In this document: positions 17,237 through 27,614 of the stretch, in pieces
Layout of the letters: each line of letters starts with the position of its first letter
Numbering within the stretch: the stretch's first letter is position 1
Assembly: GCA_020851635.1 (NCBI GenBank)
Contig: JADZCJ010000144.1
Coordinates: 1 to 64,000 of the forward strand
DNA: 64,000 bases
Origin: Anaerolineae bacterium
Lineage (GTDB): Bacteria > Chloroflexota > Anaerolineae > UBA4142 > SHND01
Direction of reading: 5' to 3'
Notes under the pieces: generated by a model
Database searches by the model: none
Told to the model about the DNA's origin: nothing
Seen by the model: only the letters and a program-made list of their open reading frames with translations
Position numbers and translations under genes: made by a program

Positions 17237-18973
17237 ATGTTGTCCCGTCCATCCGAACGTCGTTGGGTCATCCGCCTTTTCCTCCTCAACGCAATCATTT
17301 TTTTTGCCATCGTCCCCGCCTATTTTCTGCGGCGTGACGATATTCACCGAACCCTGGTTGATGTGACGGGCGAAGAAGACTCGTCATACCAGCTCCGCGC
17401 GTTGGGCTTTTTCGCCCTCTCCCTGTTCCGCCCGCCTCGTGATACCGCCGATTACGTGCCGATGCCATATATTGACATGCCTCCCTTTGGCATCAACACC
17501 TTTTTCGAACAAGAAGTCGAGGAACAGAAAATACGGACCGGGATGCAGCTGATTCGGGACGCGGGGTTCCATTTTATACGACAGGAATTTCCGTGGGAAG
17601 ATATCGAGATCCCCGGCAAGGGTCAATTCTTTGATCCCAAGTTCAACAAAAGCGCCTGGGAAAAATACGACCGCCTCGTCGCGCTGGCAGAGGAATACGA
17701 TCTGGAAATTATCGCGCGGCTCGACCATCCGCCCGCGTGGACGCGCGCCGACGGGCATGCGCGCGGCTATTTTGCTCCGCCCGACGATTACGACGACTAT
17801 GGCGATTTCGTGAGCGCCGTCGTGTCGCGCTACAAGGGGCGGATCAAGTATTACCAGTTGTGGAACGAGCCAAACATTTATCCCGAATGGGGCGAGCAAC
17901 CCGTCAACGCACAGGACTATACGCGGCTTTTGAAAATCGGCTATCAGAGTGCCAAAGAGGCAGACCCTGACGCAGTGATCATCAGCGCGGGACTGGCACA
18001 GACGCTTGAAACGGGACCGCGCAACGTCAGCGATTTGATCTTTTTGCAGCAAATGTATGATGCGGGCGCCAAAGACTATTTTGATATTCTCGCGGTCATG
18101 AATTATGGGTTGTTTACGGGTCCCGGAGACAAGCGCGCTGACCCCTCGCGCACCAACTTTTCGCGCCCGATTCTGATTCGCGAAATCATGGTCAAGAACG
18201 GCGACGCCAACAAACCCATCTGGGCGATGGAGATCGGATGGAACGCGCTGCCGACCGGTTTCACCGATGCGCCATTTGGGCGCGTGACCGAGCAGCAGCA
18301 GGGGCGCTATGCGGCGCATGCGTACGAGCGCGCGCAGACAGAATGGCCCTGGATGGGCGTCATGAATTACTGGTTTTTCAAACGCGCCTATGATAACGAG
18401 CGCGAGCAGCCCTTTTTCTATTTTCGTCTGTTTGATCCCGATTTCACGCCGCGCCCGGCATATCAGGCGCTCAAGAACTATACGCCAACCGCAAGATGGC
18501 TCGGCAAAGGGTTTCATCAGGAAACAAATTGGACGCTCGACTATATCGGCGCATGGGGGCGCGGCGCGTCCGGCGAAAAACCGACAGAGGGCTATGCCAT
18601 CGGGACTCGCGATGATACGCTGCGCTTTATTGCGCGGGGCAACGAGATAGAGCTCGCCCTCGCGCCGATCCCATACGGCGGCATCATAGAGGCAAGCGTG
18701 GATGGGGGGGCATTTGCGCGTCATGATTTGCGCGCGACCGACCCGGCGGGCGAGCATCGCATCTCGCTTGCCGGGAATCTGCTGCCCGGCGCACACAAGG
18801 TCGAGGTGCGCGTGCTGCAAGGCGAATTGCGGTTGGACGGAATCGTGGTCAAGCAAACCAACACATGGTGGGTGACGGCGACCGGTTGGATTTTGTTGTG
18901 CATTGCGCTGGTCATTGGCGGCATTGTTTTTTTTATCCGCAGACTGCGGCAAGGAGCTGCGATTTCGCCATGA
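17237..18973 (+). CDS. Membrane-anchored clan A-like glycoside hydrolase
   Basis: A 578-residue protein with membrane segments at about 12-30 and 548-567, so a catalytic TIM barrel should face the outside between two anchors. The proton donor is Glu211 in YYQLWNEPN and the nucleophile Glu332 in IWAMEIGWN, the arrangement of clan GH-A enzymes (GH5/GH39-like). Trp/His-rich strands such as FHFIRQEFPWEDIE support the barrel. A beta-rich segment (about 440-540) follows it. The next gene starts inside its stop codon (ATGA), giving an operon with a membrane glycosyltransferase and a TPR protein; it probably trims or remodels a cell-surface glycan. Confidence 0.8.
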   Translation: MLSRPSERRWVIRLFLLNAIIFFAIVPAYFLRRDDIHRTLVDVTGEEDSSYQLRALGFFALSLFRPPRDTADYVPMPYIDMPPFGINTFFEQEVEEQKIRTGMQLIRDAGFHFIRQEFPWEDIEIPGKGQFFDPKFNKSAWEKYDRLVALAEEYDLEIIARLDHPPAWTRADGHARGYFAPPDDYDDYGDFVSAVVSRYKGRIKYYQLWNEPNIYPEWGEQPVNAQDYTRLLKIGYQSAKEADPDAVIISAGLAQTLETGPRNVSDLIFLQQMYDAGAKDYFDILAVMNYGLFTGPGDKRADPSRTNFSRPILIREIMVKNGDANKPIWAMEIGWNALPTGFTDAPFGRVTEQQQGRYAAHAYERAQTEWPWMGVMNYWFFKRAYDNEREQPFFYFRLFDPDFTPRPAYQALKNYTPTARWLGKGFHQETNWTLDYIGAWGRGASGEKPTEGYAIGTRDDTLRFIARGNEIELALAPIPYGGIIEASVDGGAFARHDLRATDPAGEHRISLAGNLLPGAHKVEVRVLQGELRLDGIVVKQTNTWWVTATGWILLCIALVIGGIVFFIRRLRQGAAISP

Positions 18974-21399
18974 GCGAGCGTCCGTTTTTTCGCGTGTCCC
19001 GTTCGTATGACGGGCAAGCGCACGACGGCGAATGGCTGTCAGTCAAGAACCGCATCTGGCTCTTGATCGCGTTGGCGGCGGGGTTGTTTGTGCGCGTGAA
19101 CGCGCTGGGCGCTGCCAGCTTGTGGAACGACGAAGGCACCTCAGTCGCGCTGGCGCGCGCGAGCATCAGCGCAATCGTGAATGCGGCTGCGCGCGACATT
19201 CACCCGCCCCTCTACTATCTCCTGCTGAGCGGTTGGATCCAGGGCGCGGGCATCACCGAGTTCGCCCTGCGCTTTTTGTCGGTCATGGCGGGTGTGCTTG
19301 TGATTGCCCTGACGTTTCGGATCGCGCGCGAATTTTTTGACCAGGACGTGGCGGTCCTCGCCGCCGTGCTGTCGGCGCTCAATCCATTCCAGGTCTATTA
19401 TGCCCAGGAAGCGCGCATGTATATCTGGGTCACACTGTTTGCGACGCTTTCGGTGTGGAGCATGGTCGTCATGCTCAAACCGCCGCGGGAACCCGCCGTC
19501 TCTCTTGCAAAACGCATCCGACGTCGCAGTTTGTTTCTGGGGTTGCATATCCTGTCCACCCTCGCCGCGCTCTATACCAACTATTACGCGTTTGCGTTGG
19601 TCCTTTTTGAAAATCTGGCATTTCTCGCCTGGTTCGTGTGGGCGAGACGTTCGCGACGCCCGCGGGTAAAGTATCCTGTCACCTTTTGGATCGCGGGGCA
19701 GTGTATTATCGGTTTGCTCTATCTGCCGTGGGTGCTGTTTGCGCGACAGTCGCTGACCGGCTGGCCCGGCATCAGCGAGCCGATGACCCTGACCGACATG
19801 GGATGGCGCATCGCAAGCGCGTTTGCGACAGGCACGGATGCGCCGCACGATCTGCAGTGGATGCTCGTCGGCGCCTATCTCTTGTTTTTTGTCGGCGGAC
19901 TATTACCCTCGCGCGATTTGTTCAAACAAAGCGTCTGGGGCATTGTGACTTGCGCGTTGTGGGCAATAGTCCCGCTGCTGGCAATGTATTTTGTCTCGCT
20001 CTCTCGCCCCGCATACAACCCCAAGTTCCTGCTGCTGGCTACGCCGGGATTTTTGATCCTTGTTGCGCGCGGTGTTTCGGTCCTGTACCCCGGTCTATTC
20101 TTGCGCGAACGGACACCCGTGATACCCCTCGATACGCCGCTGCCGAGCCGATTGGGACAACTGCTGCTCTCGACCGGGAAATTTTTTGTCGGCGCGTTGT
20201 TTGCGGGAGGCACGATTTTGGCGCTGCAGGGGTTGACCACCGAACCCGCCCTTCAACGCGATGATTATCGTTCGATTGTGAACTATATAAACGCCGTCGC
20301 CACCGAGCGCGATGCGGTGATTGTCAATGCGCCGGGACAGTTGGACGTGGTGCGCTACTATTATGACAGTCCCGCGCAGCTGGTCGGACTGCCCATCGGA
20401 CGCCCGATGCAGCAGGAGGCGACGCAGCGCGTTTTGGACGAGCTCAGCGCACGCGAAAACGTTTACGGCATTTTTTGGGCAACCGAACAGGCGGATCCTG
20501 AGCGATTGATCGAGCGCACTCTCGCGGTCAATGCGTACAAGGCAAGCGACGATTGGCACGGGAATGTGCGGCTCGCGCAATACACCAACGCCTTGTCGCC
20601 CACATTGACATCGTTTGACAGCAACGTCAATCTGGGCGACGAAATCGCACTGGAATCGTTCAAGTATCCGGCGCCGCCGCAAGTGATTGACAAATTTGTG
20701 CCCATCGAACTGGCGTGGCGTCCGCTCAAGACGCCGCCCACCGCGCGCTACAAGGTGTTTGCTCATCTGCTCGATGCGCGCGCACAGGTGGCGAGCCAGC
20801 GCGATACAGAACCGCACGACGGCTTTTTCCCGACGAATCAATGGACGCGCGACGAGTTGATTGTTGATCGTCTCGCGATTCCGATTCCTCCCGGGCTGGC
20901 GCCCGGCGATTATCGCATCGTGATCGGATTGTATCGTGGCGACACGGGCGAGCGACTGGTCACAAATGAGGGGGCGGACACGGTGGAACTGGGCACGGTG
21001 CGAATAAACAAGAAACTATTGCCCCGCCAAGCCGTGTTTCTGTCAGAGGCGTCGAATGTTGCTCTCGACGATATCGAATGGCTGGGATACAAAATCGAAA
21101 CTCCTGACCGCGGAACATTCGCGCCGGGAGACCTGTTTTCGCTCGTGCTATACTTTCGGGCGCGCAATAGACCAACCTCCAACACAAAACTGACGGTGCA
21201 GCTGCGCGATCGAGGCGAAAATATCGTTGCTCAAGCAGACGTGCTGGAAACGTATCCCCCCACGCGCTGGGACAAGGACGAGATCGTGCGTGACGTCCCA
21301 TCCCTGCGCCTTCCCGCAAACGCGCCCGCGGGGGAATACCGCATTGTCGTCGCTGATGGAAATCAGGTTTTCCAAGTGACAAGGATTTGGGTGCGCTAA
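18970..21399 (+). CDS. GT-C membrane glycosyltransferase (GT39/ArnT-like) with two C-terminal beta modules
   Basis: An 809-residue protein. The N-terminal half has about ten membrane helices and, after the first, the acidic loop motif WNDEGTSVA (Asp54-Glu55) followed by DIHPPLYYLLL, the mark of polyprenyl-phosphate-dependent sugar transferases. The second half (from about residue 547) is soluble and contains two successive beta-sandwich-like modules (about 547-670 and 694-809). A similar pair ends the unrelated DUF2723 protein at 57.2 kb. The start at 18970 overlaps the hydrolase stop. It probably glycosylates an exported protein or lipid; acceptor unknown. Confidence 0.85.
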   Translation: MSERPFFRVSRSYDGQAHDGEWLSVKNRIWLLIALAAGLFVRVNALGAASLWNDEGTSVALARASISAIVNAAARDIHPPLYYLLLSGWIQGAGITEFALRFLSVMAGVLVIALTFRIAREFFDQDVAVLAAVLSALNPFQVYYAQEARMYIWVTLFATLSVWSMVVMLKPPREPAVSLAKRIRRRSLFLGLHILSTLAALYTNYYAFALVLFENLAFLAWFVWARRSRRPRVKYPVTFWIAGQCIIGLLYLPWVLFARQSLTGWPGISEPMTLTDMGWRIASAFATGTDAPHDLQWMLVGAYLLFFVGGLLPSRDLFKQSVWGIVTCALWAIVPLLAMYFVSLSRPAYNPKFLLLATPGFLILVARGVSVLYPGLFLRERTPVIPLDTPLPSRLGQLLLSTGKFFVGALFAGGTILALQGLTTEPALQRDDYRSIVNYINAVATERDAVIVNAPGQLDVVRYYYDSPAQLVGLPIGRPMQQEATQRVLDELSARENVYGIFWATEQADPERLIERTLAVNAYKASDDWHGNVRLAQYTNALSPTLTSFDSNVNLGDEIALESFKYPAPPQVIDKFVPIELAWRPLKTPPTARYKVFAHLLDARAQVASQRDTEPHDGFFPTNQWTRDELIVDRLAIPIPPGLAPGDYRIVIGLYRGDTGERLVTNEGADTVELGTVRINKKLLPRQAVFLSEASNVALDDIEWLGYKIETPDRGTFAPGDLFSLVLYFRARNRPTSNTKLTVQLRDRGENIVAQADVLETYPPTRWDKDEIVRDVPSLRLPANAPAGEYRIVVADGNQVFQVTRIWVR

Positions 21400-21404
21400 A
21401 TTCT

Positions 21405-22628
21405 ATGTATCTCGGTCGGAAACCACAACGTCTGCCCTGGCTCCGCAGCTGCTTGCTGATTACGATTATTGTGATCGGCACGGCGTATGCGAGTTTTTTG
21501 CTGCTCGCGTCACGCGGCTTTTATGTGGGACCCACCGCGTGGCTGCCCGAAGCGCTGCATCCGACCCCCACCATCACCCCAACCCCGACGGAACCTGCCA
21601 TCAACATTGTGAACCGCGCCGACGGCTATTTTCGGAACGGCGAGGTAGACCGCGCGATGAGCGAATATCGGCGCGTGATCGAGATCGAACCCGGAAATGA
21701 CATGGCAATGGCGCGTCTGGCGCGGCTGCTGATTATTCGCCGCCGCTATGCCGAAGCCGAAGATCTGGCGCGCCTCGCCGTCGAGCTCAATGCCGACGAG
21801 GCATACAACAGCGCCGTGTTGGCGCTGACGCTGGACTGGCAGGGGCAATACGACCAAGCTCTGCCTCACGCACTGCGCGCGGTGGAACTCGACGAAACAA
21901 ATGTGTATGCCCAGGCGTATTTGAGCGAATTGTATTCGGATATGGGGCGTGTAGACCGTTCTATTCCTACGGCGCGGCTCGCGATCGAACTGGACCCCGA
22001 GAATTGGGAGGCACACCGCGTGCTGGGGTATGCATATGAAACGGCGGGACGCTATCGCAACGCAATTCCCGAATACCAGCGCGCGATCCAGATTCAACCC
22101 AATCTCGGCTTTTTGTACACATCAGTGGCGCGCAACATGCGCGCGCTGGGGCAATACCGCAACGCGCTCGCCATCATTCAGCAGGCGATTCAGGCGGACC
22201 CGAATTCCGCCGAGGTGTATGACGAATTTGGATGGATCTATTATTTTCTGGGCGATTACGATGCGGCGATCTCGCAGCTGCGGCGCGCGACGCAAATTGA
22301 CGCGAGCTATGCGCCTGCGTGGGGACATTTGGGGATTATTTATTTCGTGCTGCAGAACTGGGAGAACGCGGTGCCGAGTTTGGAAAAAGCCATCGCATTG
22401 GGGGGCGATCGCGCCGAATATTACTATTCGCTGGGGATTTCATACGTCAATATGGACAATTGCCCCAAGGGGCGCGAGTGGATTGACAAGGCGATGGACA
22501 TTAATGCCGATGATACGGCGGTGCTGGCGGCGGACCAATTCTGGAACGAGAACTGTCTCGGCAGTCAGTCGCCGCCGACACGTCCACGACCCACGCGCGC
22601 GCCGAACACGCCTGTGCCAGCTCCCTAA
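21405..22628 (+). CDS. Membrane-anchored TPR protein
   Basis: A 407-residue protein: one membrane segment (about 14-36), a short Pro/Thr spacer (about 48-60), then roughly nine tetratricopeptide repeats to about residue 385 (for example NAIPEYQRAIQIQPN and NALAIIQQAIQADPN), and a Pro/Arg tail. TPRs bind proteins, so this is likely a scaffold for the enzymes encoded upstream. It begins 5 bp after the glycosyltransferase stop. I prefer the ATG at 21405 to an overlapping TTG at 21387. Confidence 0.8.
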   Translation: MYLGRKPQRLPWLRSCLLITIIVIGTAYASFLLLASRGFYVGPTAWLPEALHPTPTITPTPTEPAINIVNRADGYFRNGEVDRAMSEYRRVIEIEPGNDMAMARLARLLIIRRRYAEAEDLARLAVELNADEAYNSAVLALTLDWQGQYDQALPHALRAVELDETNVYAQAYLSELYSDMGRVDRSIPTARLAIELDPENWEAHRVLGYAYETAGRYRNAIPEYQRAIQIQPNLGFLYTSVARNMRALGQYRNALAIIQQAIQADPNSAEVYDEFGWIYYFLGDYDAAISQLRRATQIDASYAPAWGHLGIIYFVLQNWENAVPSLEKAIALGGDRAEYYYSLGISYVNMDNCPKGREWIDKAMDINADDTAVLAADQFWNENCLGSQSPPTRPRPTRAPNTPVPAP

Positions 22629-22655
22629 AAATCGCCGCGCTGCGGCGATTTTTAG
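22625..22655. terminator. Bidirectional intrinsic terminator
   Basis: Arms CTAAAAATCGCCGC (22625-22638) and its complement (22642-22655) form a 14-bp stem with a 3-base loop and A/T-rich base, ending both convergent genes. Confidence 0.9.
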
Positions 22656-22669
22656 GGGCACTTGTTGCG

Positions 22670-24571
22670 TCACACCGGCGGCGCCTTGGTGTCGCGTTGT
22701 TCCATATGTTGGACGACCTTGGCGACTTCTTGGATCGCAATGCGCTGTTTGCGATAGAGGTCGCTTTCGCTGATAGAGAGTTTCTCCGCGACCTGACGAA
22801 TTTTCATGCCCTGAATGACTTTGAGTTCGAGGATGTTGTAAAGGACCCATTCCGGCGCGGTGAGCGAACGCGCGCCGTCGGGACGCAACCCCTCGATGGC
22901 ATCGGCGAGCACGGCGCGCAGCGCGCGGGTGGGATTTTGTTCGTAATCGTCGAGCGACGCGCGCACGATATTGAGTTGGAGCAGGGGCGAATGGGACAGT
23001 TTGGGACCGCCCCAATAATGGGCGAGCGCGTCCTGCACGGCGCGGTTGAAATCGGGCGAGGCGATCAATTCCTCTTCGACGCGTTCTTTGACCGTCTCAC
23101 CCACCACGCGCGCTTTTGCCCGGGCGCGCTGTAATGCCTCGACCTGGGTGCTGATTTGTTCGAGCGCATCAAACACATTCTTTTGCAGGGCGCGGTCCTC
23201 CAGCGCCAATTCCGCCTGTGAAGCGAGCGCATCCACCAGTTCCCGTTCATGCTCGGTCAGCTCGGGCTGGGGGGATCGCGCGGAAACGCCGATAACGCCG
23301 ATGGGCGAATCGCTGCCGTTCCCCTTGAGGGGATACAGCCAAAAATCTCCGTTCGCATAAAAATGGGGGACGTTTGGCTCACCGTTCGACAGCAAAGGCG
23401 GGGTTCTCTGCTCCCCCATAAATTTCTGAATCGGTTCGCGCGCGCCGACCACCGCCTCGAGCTTCCATTCATCCGTCTCGGCAGCGAGCACGAAACCGCT
23501 CTCGACCCGCAAAAGGTCGCACATGGCTGCCAGCACATTTTCGAGAATTTGGCGCAGATCGCTGGTCGTCAGCAAGCGCGCATCCAATTGTTGAATCTGC
23601 CGCACTTCATGCCGGTCCTGCCAGAACAGCAGGCGGTCGAGATACGCTTTGCTGCGGCTGATCAGCATTTCAAAAACGATAATCCCTACGATCACCGTCG
23701 CCGCCAACAATGTTTCGCGGCTCAGGTTTAGCCACCCCTCGATCGTCGGCACAATCGCCAGCGCCGTGACGACCCCGACCGCCACGATGGGACCGCGCAG
23801 CATAAAGTGAACAAACTTTTGCTTGATAATGCGGTCCGACTGGAGCGCGCCCTGATAGGTCACGGTATAAGCCATCACGACGAGCATGACAATGAGCGCG
23901 AGCGTGCCAAAGAATGTGAGCAGCAAAAGCACGAGAGGCGGGAGCAGCGCCGGAAAGCCCGAAAAGACCAGATAGGGAAATACGCCGAACGCGGGCGCGA
24001 GAAATGCAATGCCCATGCGCCGCAAACGACGGCGCGAGGTCGGGGTAATCGTGCGACGGCGCGCGAGCTCGATGTTGTAAATGCCCCAGGCAGTCGTCGC
24101 AAAAAAATAGATTGCAAAGAGATAAAAGAGCGGTCCGGCGCGCAGCTGCGTCGCCGCGGGATAGTTGAACGGATCGCTTACGACGTGGTCGGTAAAGAGC
24201 ACCAACGCGAGAAACACCACGCTTGCAACATACGCGCCAAATGTCGCATAGCGGCGCACGCGCGAATCATAGAATGTGGAGCGCAGCACCGCATTGGAAA
24301 AATGCACATACGCTGCCGGCACAAAAGCTATGCCGATCCATTTGAAACGCAGCCACGCTTCCGCCGCGTCGAGATTCAAAGTACGCAAGAGAAAGACCTG
24401 ACCGATATACACGATGCCGACAAACAACAGCAGGGCGCTGAGCGCGCGCTGGACCGGGTTGCGCCAGCTCTGGGGAAAGAGCCAGAGCAAGAGCGCAAAA
24501 GTGATGATTACGAGGGCAGCGGCGAGGAGAAAGTTCCAGAGGGAAAAAAGCTGCAGCAACAAATCGTACAT
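22670..24571 (-). CDS. Membrane sensor: 7TM region, GAF domain and C-terminal HTH
   Basis: A 633-residue protein of unusual build. Residues 1-310 contain about eight to nine hydrophobic helices resembling the 7TM sensory region found at the front of some histidine kinases. Residues about 335-480 look like a GAF domain (ESGFVLAAETDEWKLEAVVG, then LASQAELALEDR). A helical linker follows, then near residues 575-625 a helix-turn-helix with sigma-region-4-like spacing (LTAPEWVLYNILELKVIQ, then MKIRQVAEKLSISESDLYRKQR). No kinase H-box or ATP-binding motif is present. It looks like a membrane-bound one-component regulator; the ligand and target are unknown. Confidence 0.7.
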   Translation of the reverse strand: MYDLLLQLFSLWNFLLAAALVIITFALLLWLFPQSWRNPVQRALSALLLFVGIVYIGQVFLLRTLNLDAAEAWLRFKWIGIAFVPAAYVHFSNAVLRSTFYDSRVRRYATFGAYVASVVFLALVLFTDHVVSDPFNYPAATQLRAGPLFYLFAIYFFATTAWGIYNIELARRRTITPTSRRRLRRMGIAFLAPAFGVFPYLVFSGFPALLPPLVLLLLTFFGTLALIVMLVVMAYTVTYQGALQSDRIIKQKFVHFMLRGPIVAVGVVTALAIVPTIEGWLNLSRETLLAATVIVGIIVFEMLISRSKAYLDRLLFWQDRHEVRQIQQLDARLLTTSDLRQILENVLAAMCDLLRVESGFVLAAETDEWKLEAVVGAREPIQKFMGEQRTPPLLSNGEPNVPHFYANGDFWLYPLKGNGSDSPIGVIGVSARSPQPELTEHERELVDALASQAELALEDRALQKNVFDALEQISTQVEALQRARAKARVVGETVKERVEEELIASPDFNRAVQDALAHYWGGPKLSHSPLLQLNIVRASLDDYEQNPTRALRAVLADAIEGLRPDGARSLTAPEWVLYNILELKVIQGMKIRQVAEKLSISESDLYRKQRIAIQEVAKVVQHMEQRDTKAPPV

Positions 24572-24662
24572 GGCGTAAGTATAAAGGGATTTGGAAAAAC
24601 CGCGAAAAAATTTTCCGGATCACAAATCAGATGCAATCAAGCTCGAACTGTTTCCGCGCGCC

Positions 24663-25463
24663 TTAATGATATCCCAGCGCAAGTGTAAAGTACAAATATG
24701 CAAAAGCAAGCGGGATGAACATACTATCGAGACGATCAAAAACTCCCCCGTGCCCCGCGATCAGCGTCCCCGAGTCCTTGACGCCGAGATTGCGCTTGAT
24801 GAGCGACTCGGTCAGGTCTCCCGCTGTCGTGAGCATCGCAACGATCACTCCGCCAATGAACGCCGCGATGGGGTTCATGCCAAAAACAGAACCGAGTACG
24901 CCAAAGGTGAGCGTCCCCGCAACAAGACCCCCGATTGCGCCCTGTTTTGTCTTTTTGGGGCTGATGCTGGGAAAGAAAGGGTCTTTGCCCCAGGCGCGCC
25001 CGGTAAGATAGGCAAAGATGTCGGTCATCCACGTGGCGAGCAGAGTTATGAACAAAAGCGGCGCCCCATCCTGCAAATTTCGTATCGCAAAGAGATACGA
25101 GCCAAGCACCCCGATATACAGGACTCCCAGCGTCATCAACGCCCAGTCGAGCAAGAACCCTTGATGGTCCGAACGCGTCAGCTCCCACAAGGGCTGAAAG
25201 GAAATGGCAATGACCAGAATCAACGGCGCAAAATCAAATGGGAGCGTGGGGCGCAAAAAAGCATTCAAAAAGAGACAGGCGATCAGCGCCAGCGCAGGAA
25301 TGACGAGCGGTTTGTGATTGCCCAGCCGCGCCATGTTGAAATACTCGAATGCGGCAATCAACATCCCTACGCCAAACAAAATCAAAACAAACCAACCGCC
25401 GAAATAAATGGCGACCGAGGCAGAGCCCAGCAAGAGGATGGCAGAGATGAGACGAGTACGCAC
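24663..25463 (-). CDS. cdsA: Phosphatidate cytidylyltransferase
   Basis: Makes CDP-diacylglycerol from phosphatidate and CTP, the branch point for bacterial phospholipids. A 266-residue membrane protein with about eight helices. The family signature near the end is intact: GDLTESLIKRNLGVKDSG followed by GHGGVFDRLDSM, which supplies the metal-binding Asp/Lys/His residues. It follows uppS by 18 bp, the usual frr-uppS-cdsA order. Confidence 0.95.
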   Translation of the reverse strand: MRTRLISAILLLGSASVAIYFGGWFVLILFGVGMLIAAFEYFNMARLGNHKPLVIPALALIACLFLNAFLRPTLPFDFAPLILVIAISFQPLWELTRSDHQGFLLDWALMTLGVLYIGVLGSYLFAIRNLQDGAPLLFITLLATWMTDIFAYLTGRAWGKDPFFPSISPKKTKQGAIGGLVAGTLTFGVLGSVFGMNPIAAFIGGVIVAMLTTAGDLTESLIKRNLGVKDSGTLIAGHGGVFDRLDSMFIPLAFAYLYFTLALGYH

Positions 25464-25481
25464 GGCGAGAGGGGGAGATGC

Positions 25482-26219
25482 TTACGGTTTGTTGACTTGG
25501 CCAAAGCGCCGGTCGCGCTGATTATACGCTTCGAGCGCGTGATACAGCTCCGTTTTGTCAAAATCGGGCCAGTACGCGGGGGTCGCATAGTACTCGGCAT
25601 ACGCCGCCTGCCAGATGAGATAATTGGACAGTCGCATTTCACCTGCAGTGCGGATGACGAGGTCGGGGTCAGGCGTCTCGCCAGTGTATAGATAGCGGGT
25701 AAAGAGATTTTCGTCAATCGCGTCAGCGGGGATGCCGTCGGCGACAATCCGTCTGACCGCATCAACGATTTCGGCGCGACCGCCATAGTTGAACGCGACA
25801 TTCAAAACGAGGCGCTGATTATTTGCCGTCAAAGCGACCGCTTCGCGAATGAGTTTTTGCAGGTGGTCCGACAGCCCATCCATCCGCCCCAGGTGACGGA
25901 TGCAGACGCCGTTCTTGTGGAGCTCGGGTGTCTCGCGCTTGATGGTCTGCTCCAGGATAGTCATCAGACCGCGCACCTCATCCAGCGGGCGACGCCAATT
26001 CTCTGTCGAAAAGGCATAGATTGTCAGATACTTGATGCCAAACTCGACGCTGGCATTCAGAATGGGACGAATATTTTCGACCCCCTGACGATGTCCCATC
26101 AGGCGCGGCAACCCGCGCGCCTGCGCCCAGCGCCCATTGCCATCCATGATGATTGCAACATGAGTGGGAATATGGGCGAGGGTGGGATAGGCGGAGTCTA
26201 CTTGAACCACAGCGGACAT
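25482..26219 (-). CDS. uppS: Undecaprenyl (isoprenyl) diphosphate synthase
   Basis: cis-Prenyltransferase that makes the C55 carrier lipid precursor for peptidoglycan and surface glycans. [13 protein letters not shown] places catalytic Asp26 in the usual position; [15 protein letters not shown] and FNYGGRAEI follow. The conserved RTSGE motif reads RTAGE here, a conservative change, then [17 protein letters not shown]. Length 245. It lies directly between frr and cdsA with 1 and 18 bp gaps. Confidence 0.96.
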   Translation of the reverse strand: MSAVVQVDSAYPTLAHIPTHVAIIMDGNGRWAQARGLPRLMGHRQGVENIRPILNASVEFGIKYLTIYAFSTENWRRPLDEVRGLMTILEQTIKRETPELHKNGVCIRHLGRMDGLSDHLQKLIREAVALTANNQRLVLNVAFNYGGRAEIVDAVRRIVADGIPADAIDENLFTRYLYTGETPDPDLVIRTAGEMRLSNYLIWQAAYAEYYATPAYWPDFDKTELYHALEAYNQRDRRFGQVNKP

Positions 26220-26220
26220 G

Positions 26221-26778
26221 TTACACCGCCATCACTTCTTCTTCTTTTTTGGCGGTGATCGCGTTAGCTTCTTCGATATAGCGGTCGGTCAATTTTTGGA
26301 GGACCTCTTTGCCGCGCTTGTGCTCGTCCTCGGTGATCATTTTTTCCTTTTCGTACTCTTTGAGGTCGTCCATGCCCTGATGGCGAATATTGCGAATGGC
26401 GACATGCGCCTCTTCGTTGCGCTGCTTGACGACTTTGACCATCTTGCGACGGCTCTCTTCGGTCATGGACGGGATGTTGAGCCGGATGACTTTGCCGTCG
26501 TTGTTGGGCGTCAGGCCCAGGTCAGACGCCAAAATCGCTTTTTCGATGGCTTTGATCGTTGATGGGTCATGCGGCTTGATCACGATCAGGCGCGCTTCGG
26601 GGACCGAGACGCTCGCCAACTGTTGGAGCGGCGTCGGCGCGCCGTAATATTCTACGCGGAGTGGTTCCACAATTGCCGGTGAGGCGCGCCCGGTCCGCAT
26701 CGCCTGAAAATCATGACGCAGCACTTCGAGCGCTTTTTTCATTTTGCCTTCCACTTCATTTTTTACGTCGTCTATCAT
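26221..26778 (-). CDS. frr: Ribosome recycling factor
   Basis: Splits post-termination ribosomes with EF-G. The 185 residues show the standard pattern: [25 protein letters not shown], then [32 protein letters not shown] and the C-terminal helix. It follows pyrH by 59 bp and ends one base before uppS begins. Confidence 0.97.
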   Translation of the reverse strand: MIDDVKNEVEGKMKKALEVLRHDFQAMRTGRASPAIVEPLRVEYYGAPTPLQQLASVSVPEARLIVIKPHDPSTIKAIEKAILASDLGLTPNNDGKVIRLNIPSMTEESRRKMVKVVKQRNEEAHVAIRNIRHQGMDDLKEYEKEKMITEDEHKRGKEVLQKLTDRYIEEANAITAKKEEEVMAV

Positions 26779-26837
26779 AGGTCAGGGACAGAATGCAGGC
26801 AGCAGGTCACACAGAGAATGCGACTCGAAACCCGCTG

Positions 26838-27560
26838 TTAGCGACCGATCACCGTTCCCACCGTCTCGCCCATCACCACGCGCTCGATGGCGCGATGGTC
26901 TTCAAGGTCAAAGACCACAATCGGCAGATCGTGCTCCTTGGCGATGGTGATTGCGGTATCGTCCAGCACGCGCACCTGTTCGGACAAGAGCGCGTCGTTA
27001 TAAGATAGATGCGCGAATTTCTTGGCATCGGCAAAGCGGTGCGGGTCCTTGTCATAGACTCCATCCACCTTGGTCGCCTTGAGCAAAATTTCGGCATTGA
27101 TTTCCTGGGCGCGCAGGGCGGCGGCGGTGTCGGTGGTGAAAAAGGGGTTGCCCGTGCCGGCGCCAAAGATGACGATATAGCCCTTTTCCAGATGATGAAT
27201 CGCGCGGCGTCGGATATATGGCTCGGCAATCTGGTGCATCTCGATGGCGGTCATGACGCGCGTTTCATAGCCGCGCTTTTCGAGCGCATCCTGCAGGGCG
27301 AGCGCATTGATCACGGTCGCCAGCATGCCCATGTAATCAGCAGTGGCTCGGTCAATCTGCTTGGCATAGGGGTCGTTGCCGCGCCAAAAGTTTCCGCCGC
27401 CGATGACCACGGCAATCTGGACGCCGCGCGCTTTGACGGCGATGATTTCGTCGCCGATGCGCGCGACCATGTCTGCGTCAATGCCGGTCTCGCCGCGCCC
27501 GGACAAAGACTCGCCGCCGAGCTTGAGGAGAATGCGTTTATATTTTGGCTGGGGTGCCAT
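26838..27560 (-). CDS. pyrH: UMP kinase
   Basis: Phosphorylates UMP to UDP for pyrimidine nucleotide supply. The 240 residues contain [42 protein letters not shown] and [15 protein letters not shown], all standard for the hexameric bacterial enzyme. The ATG at 27560 is preceded by GGAG at a good distance; the longer frame to 27596 is unlikely. Its leader contains a dispersed hairpin repeat. Confidence 0.97.
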   Translation of the reverse strand: MAPQPKYKRILLKLGGESLSGRGETGIDADMVARIGDEIIAVKARGVQIAVVIGGGNFWRGNDPYAKQIDRATADYMGMLATVINALALQDALEKRGYETRVMTAIEMHQIAEPYIRRRAIHHLEKGYIVIFGAGTGNPFFTTDTAAALRAQEINAEILLKATKVDGVYDKDPHRFADAKKFAHLSYNDALLSEQVRVLDDTAITIAKEHDLPIVVFDLEDHRAIERVVMGETVGTVIGR

Positions 27561-27614
27561 GTGCGCTCCGGTTAGCTCACCAACATGCGTTTGCATAATA
27601 GATTCTGCTTACGC

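Noticed and set aside
17384-18952. Open frame of 522 codons on minus opposite the glycoside hydrolase
   Set aside because: The plus-strand hydrolase has catalytic motifs and operon overlap; the antisense translation has none.
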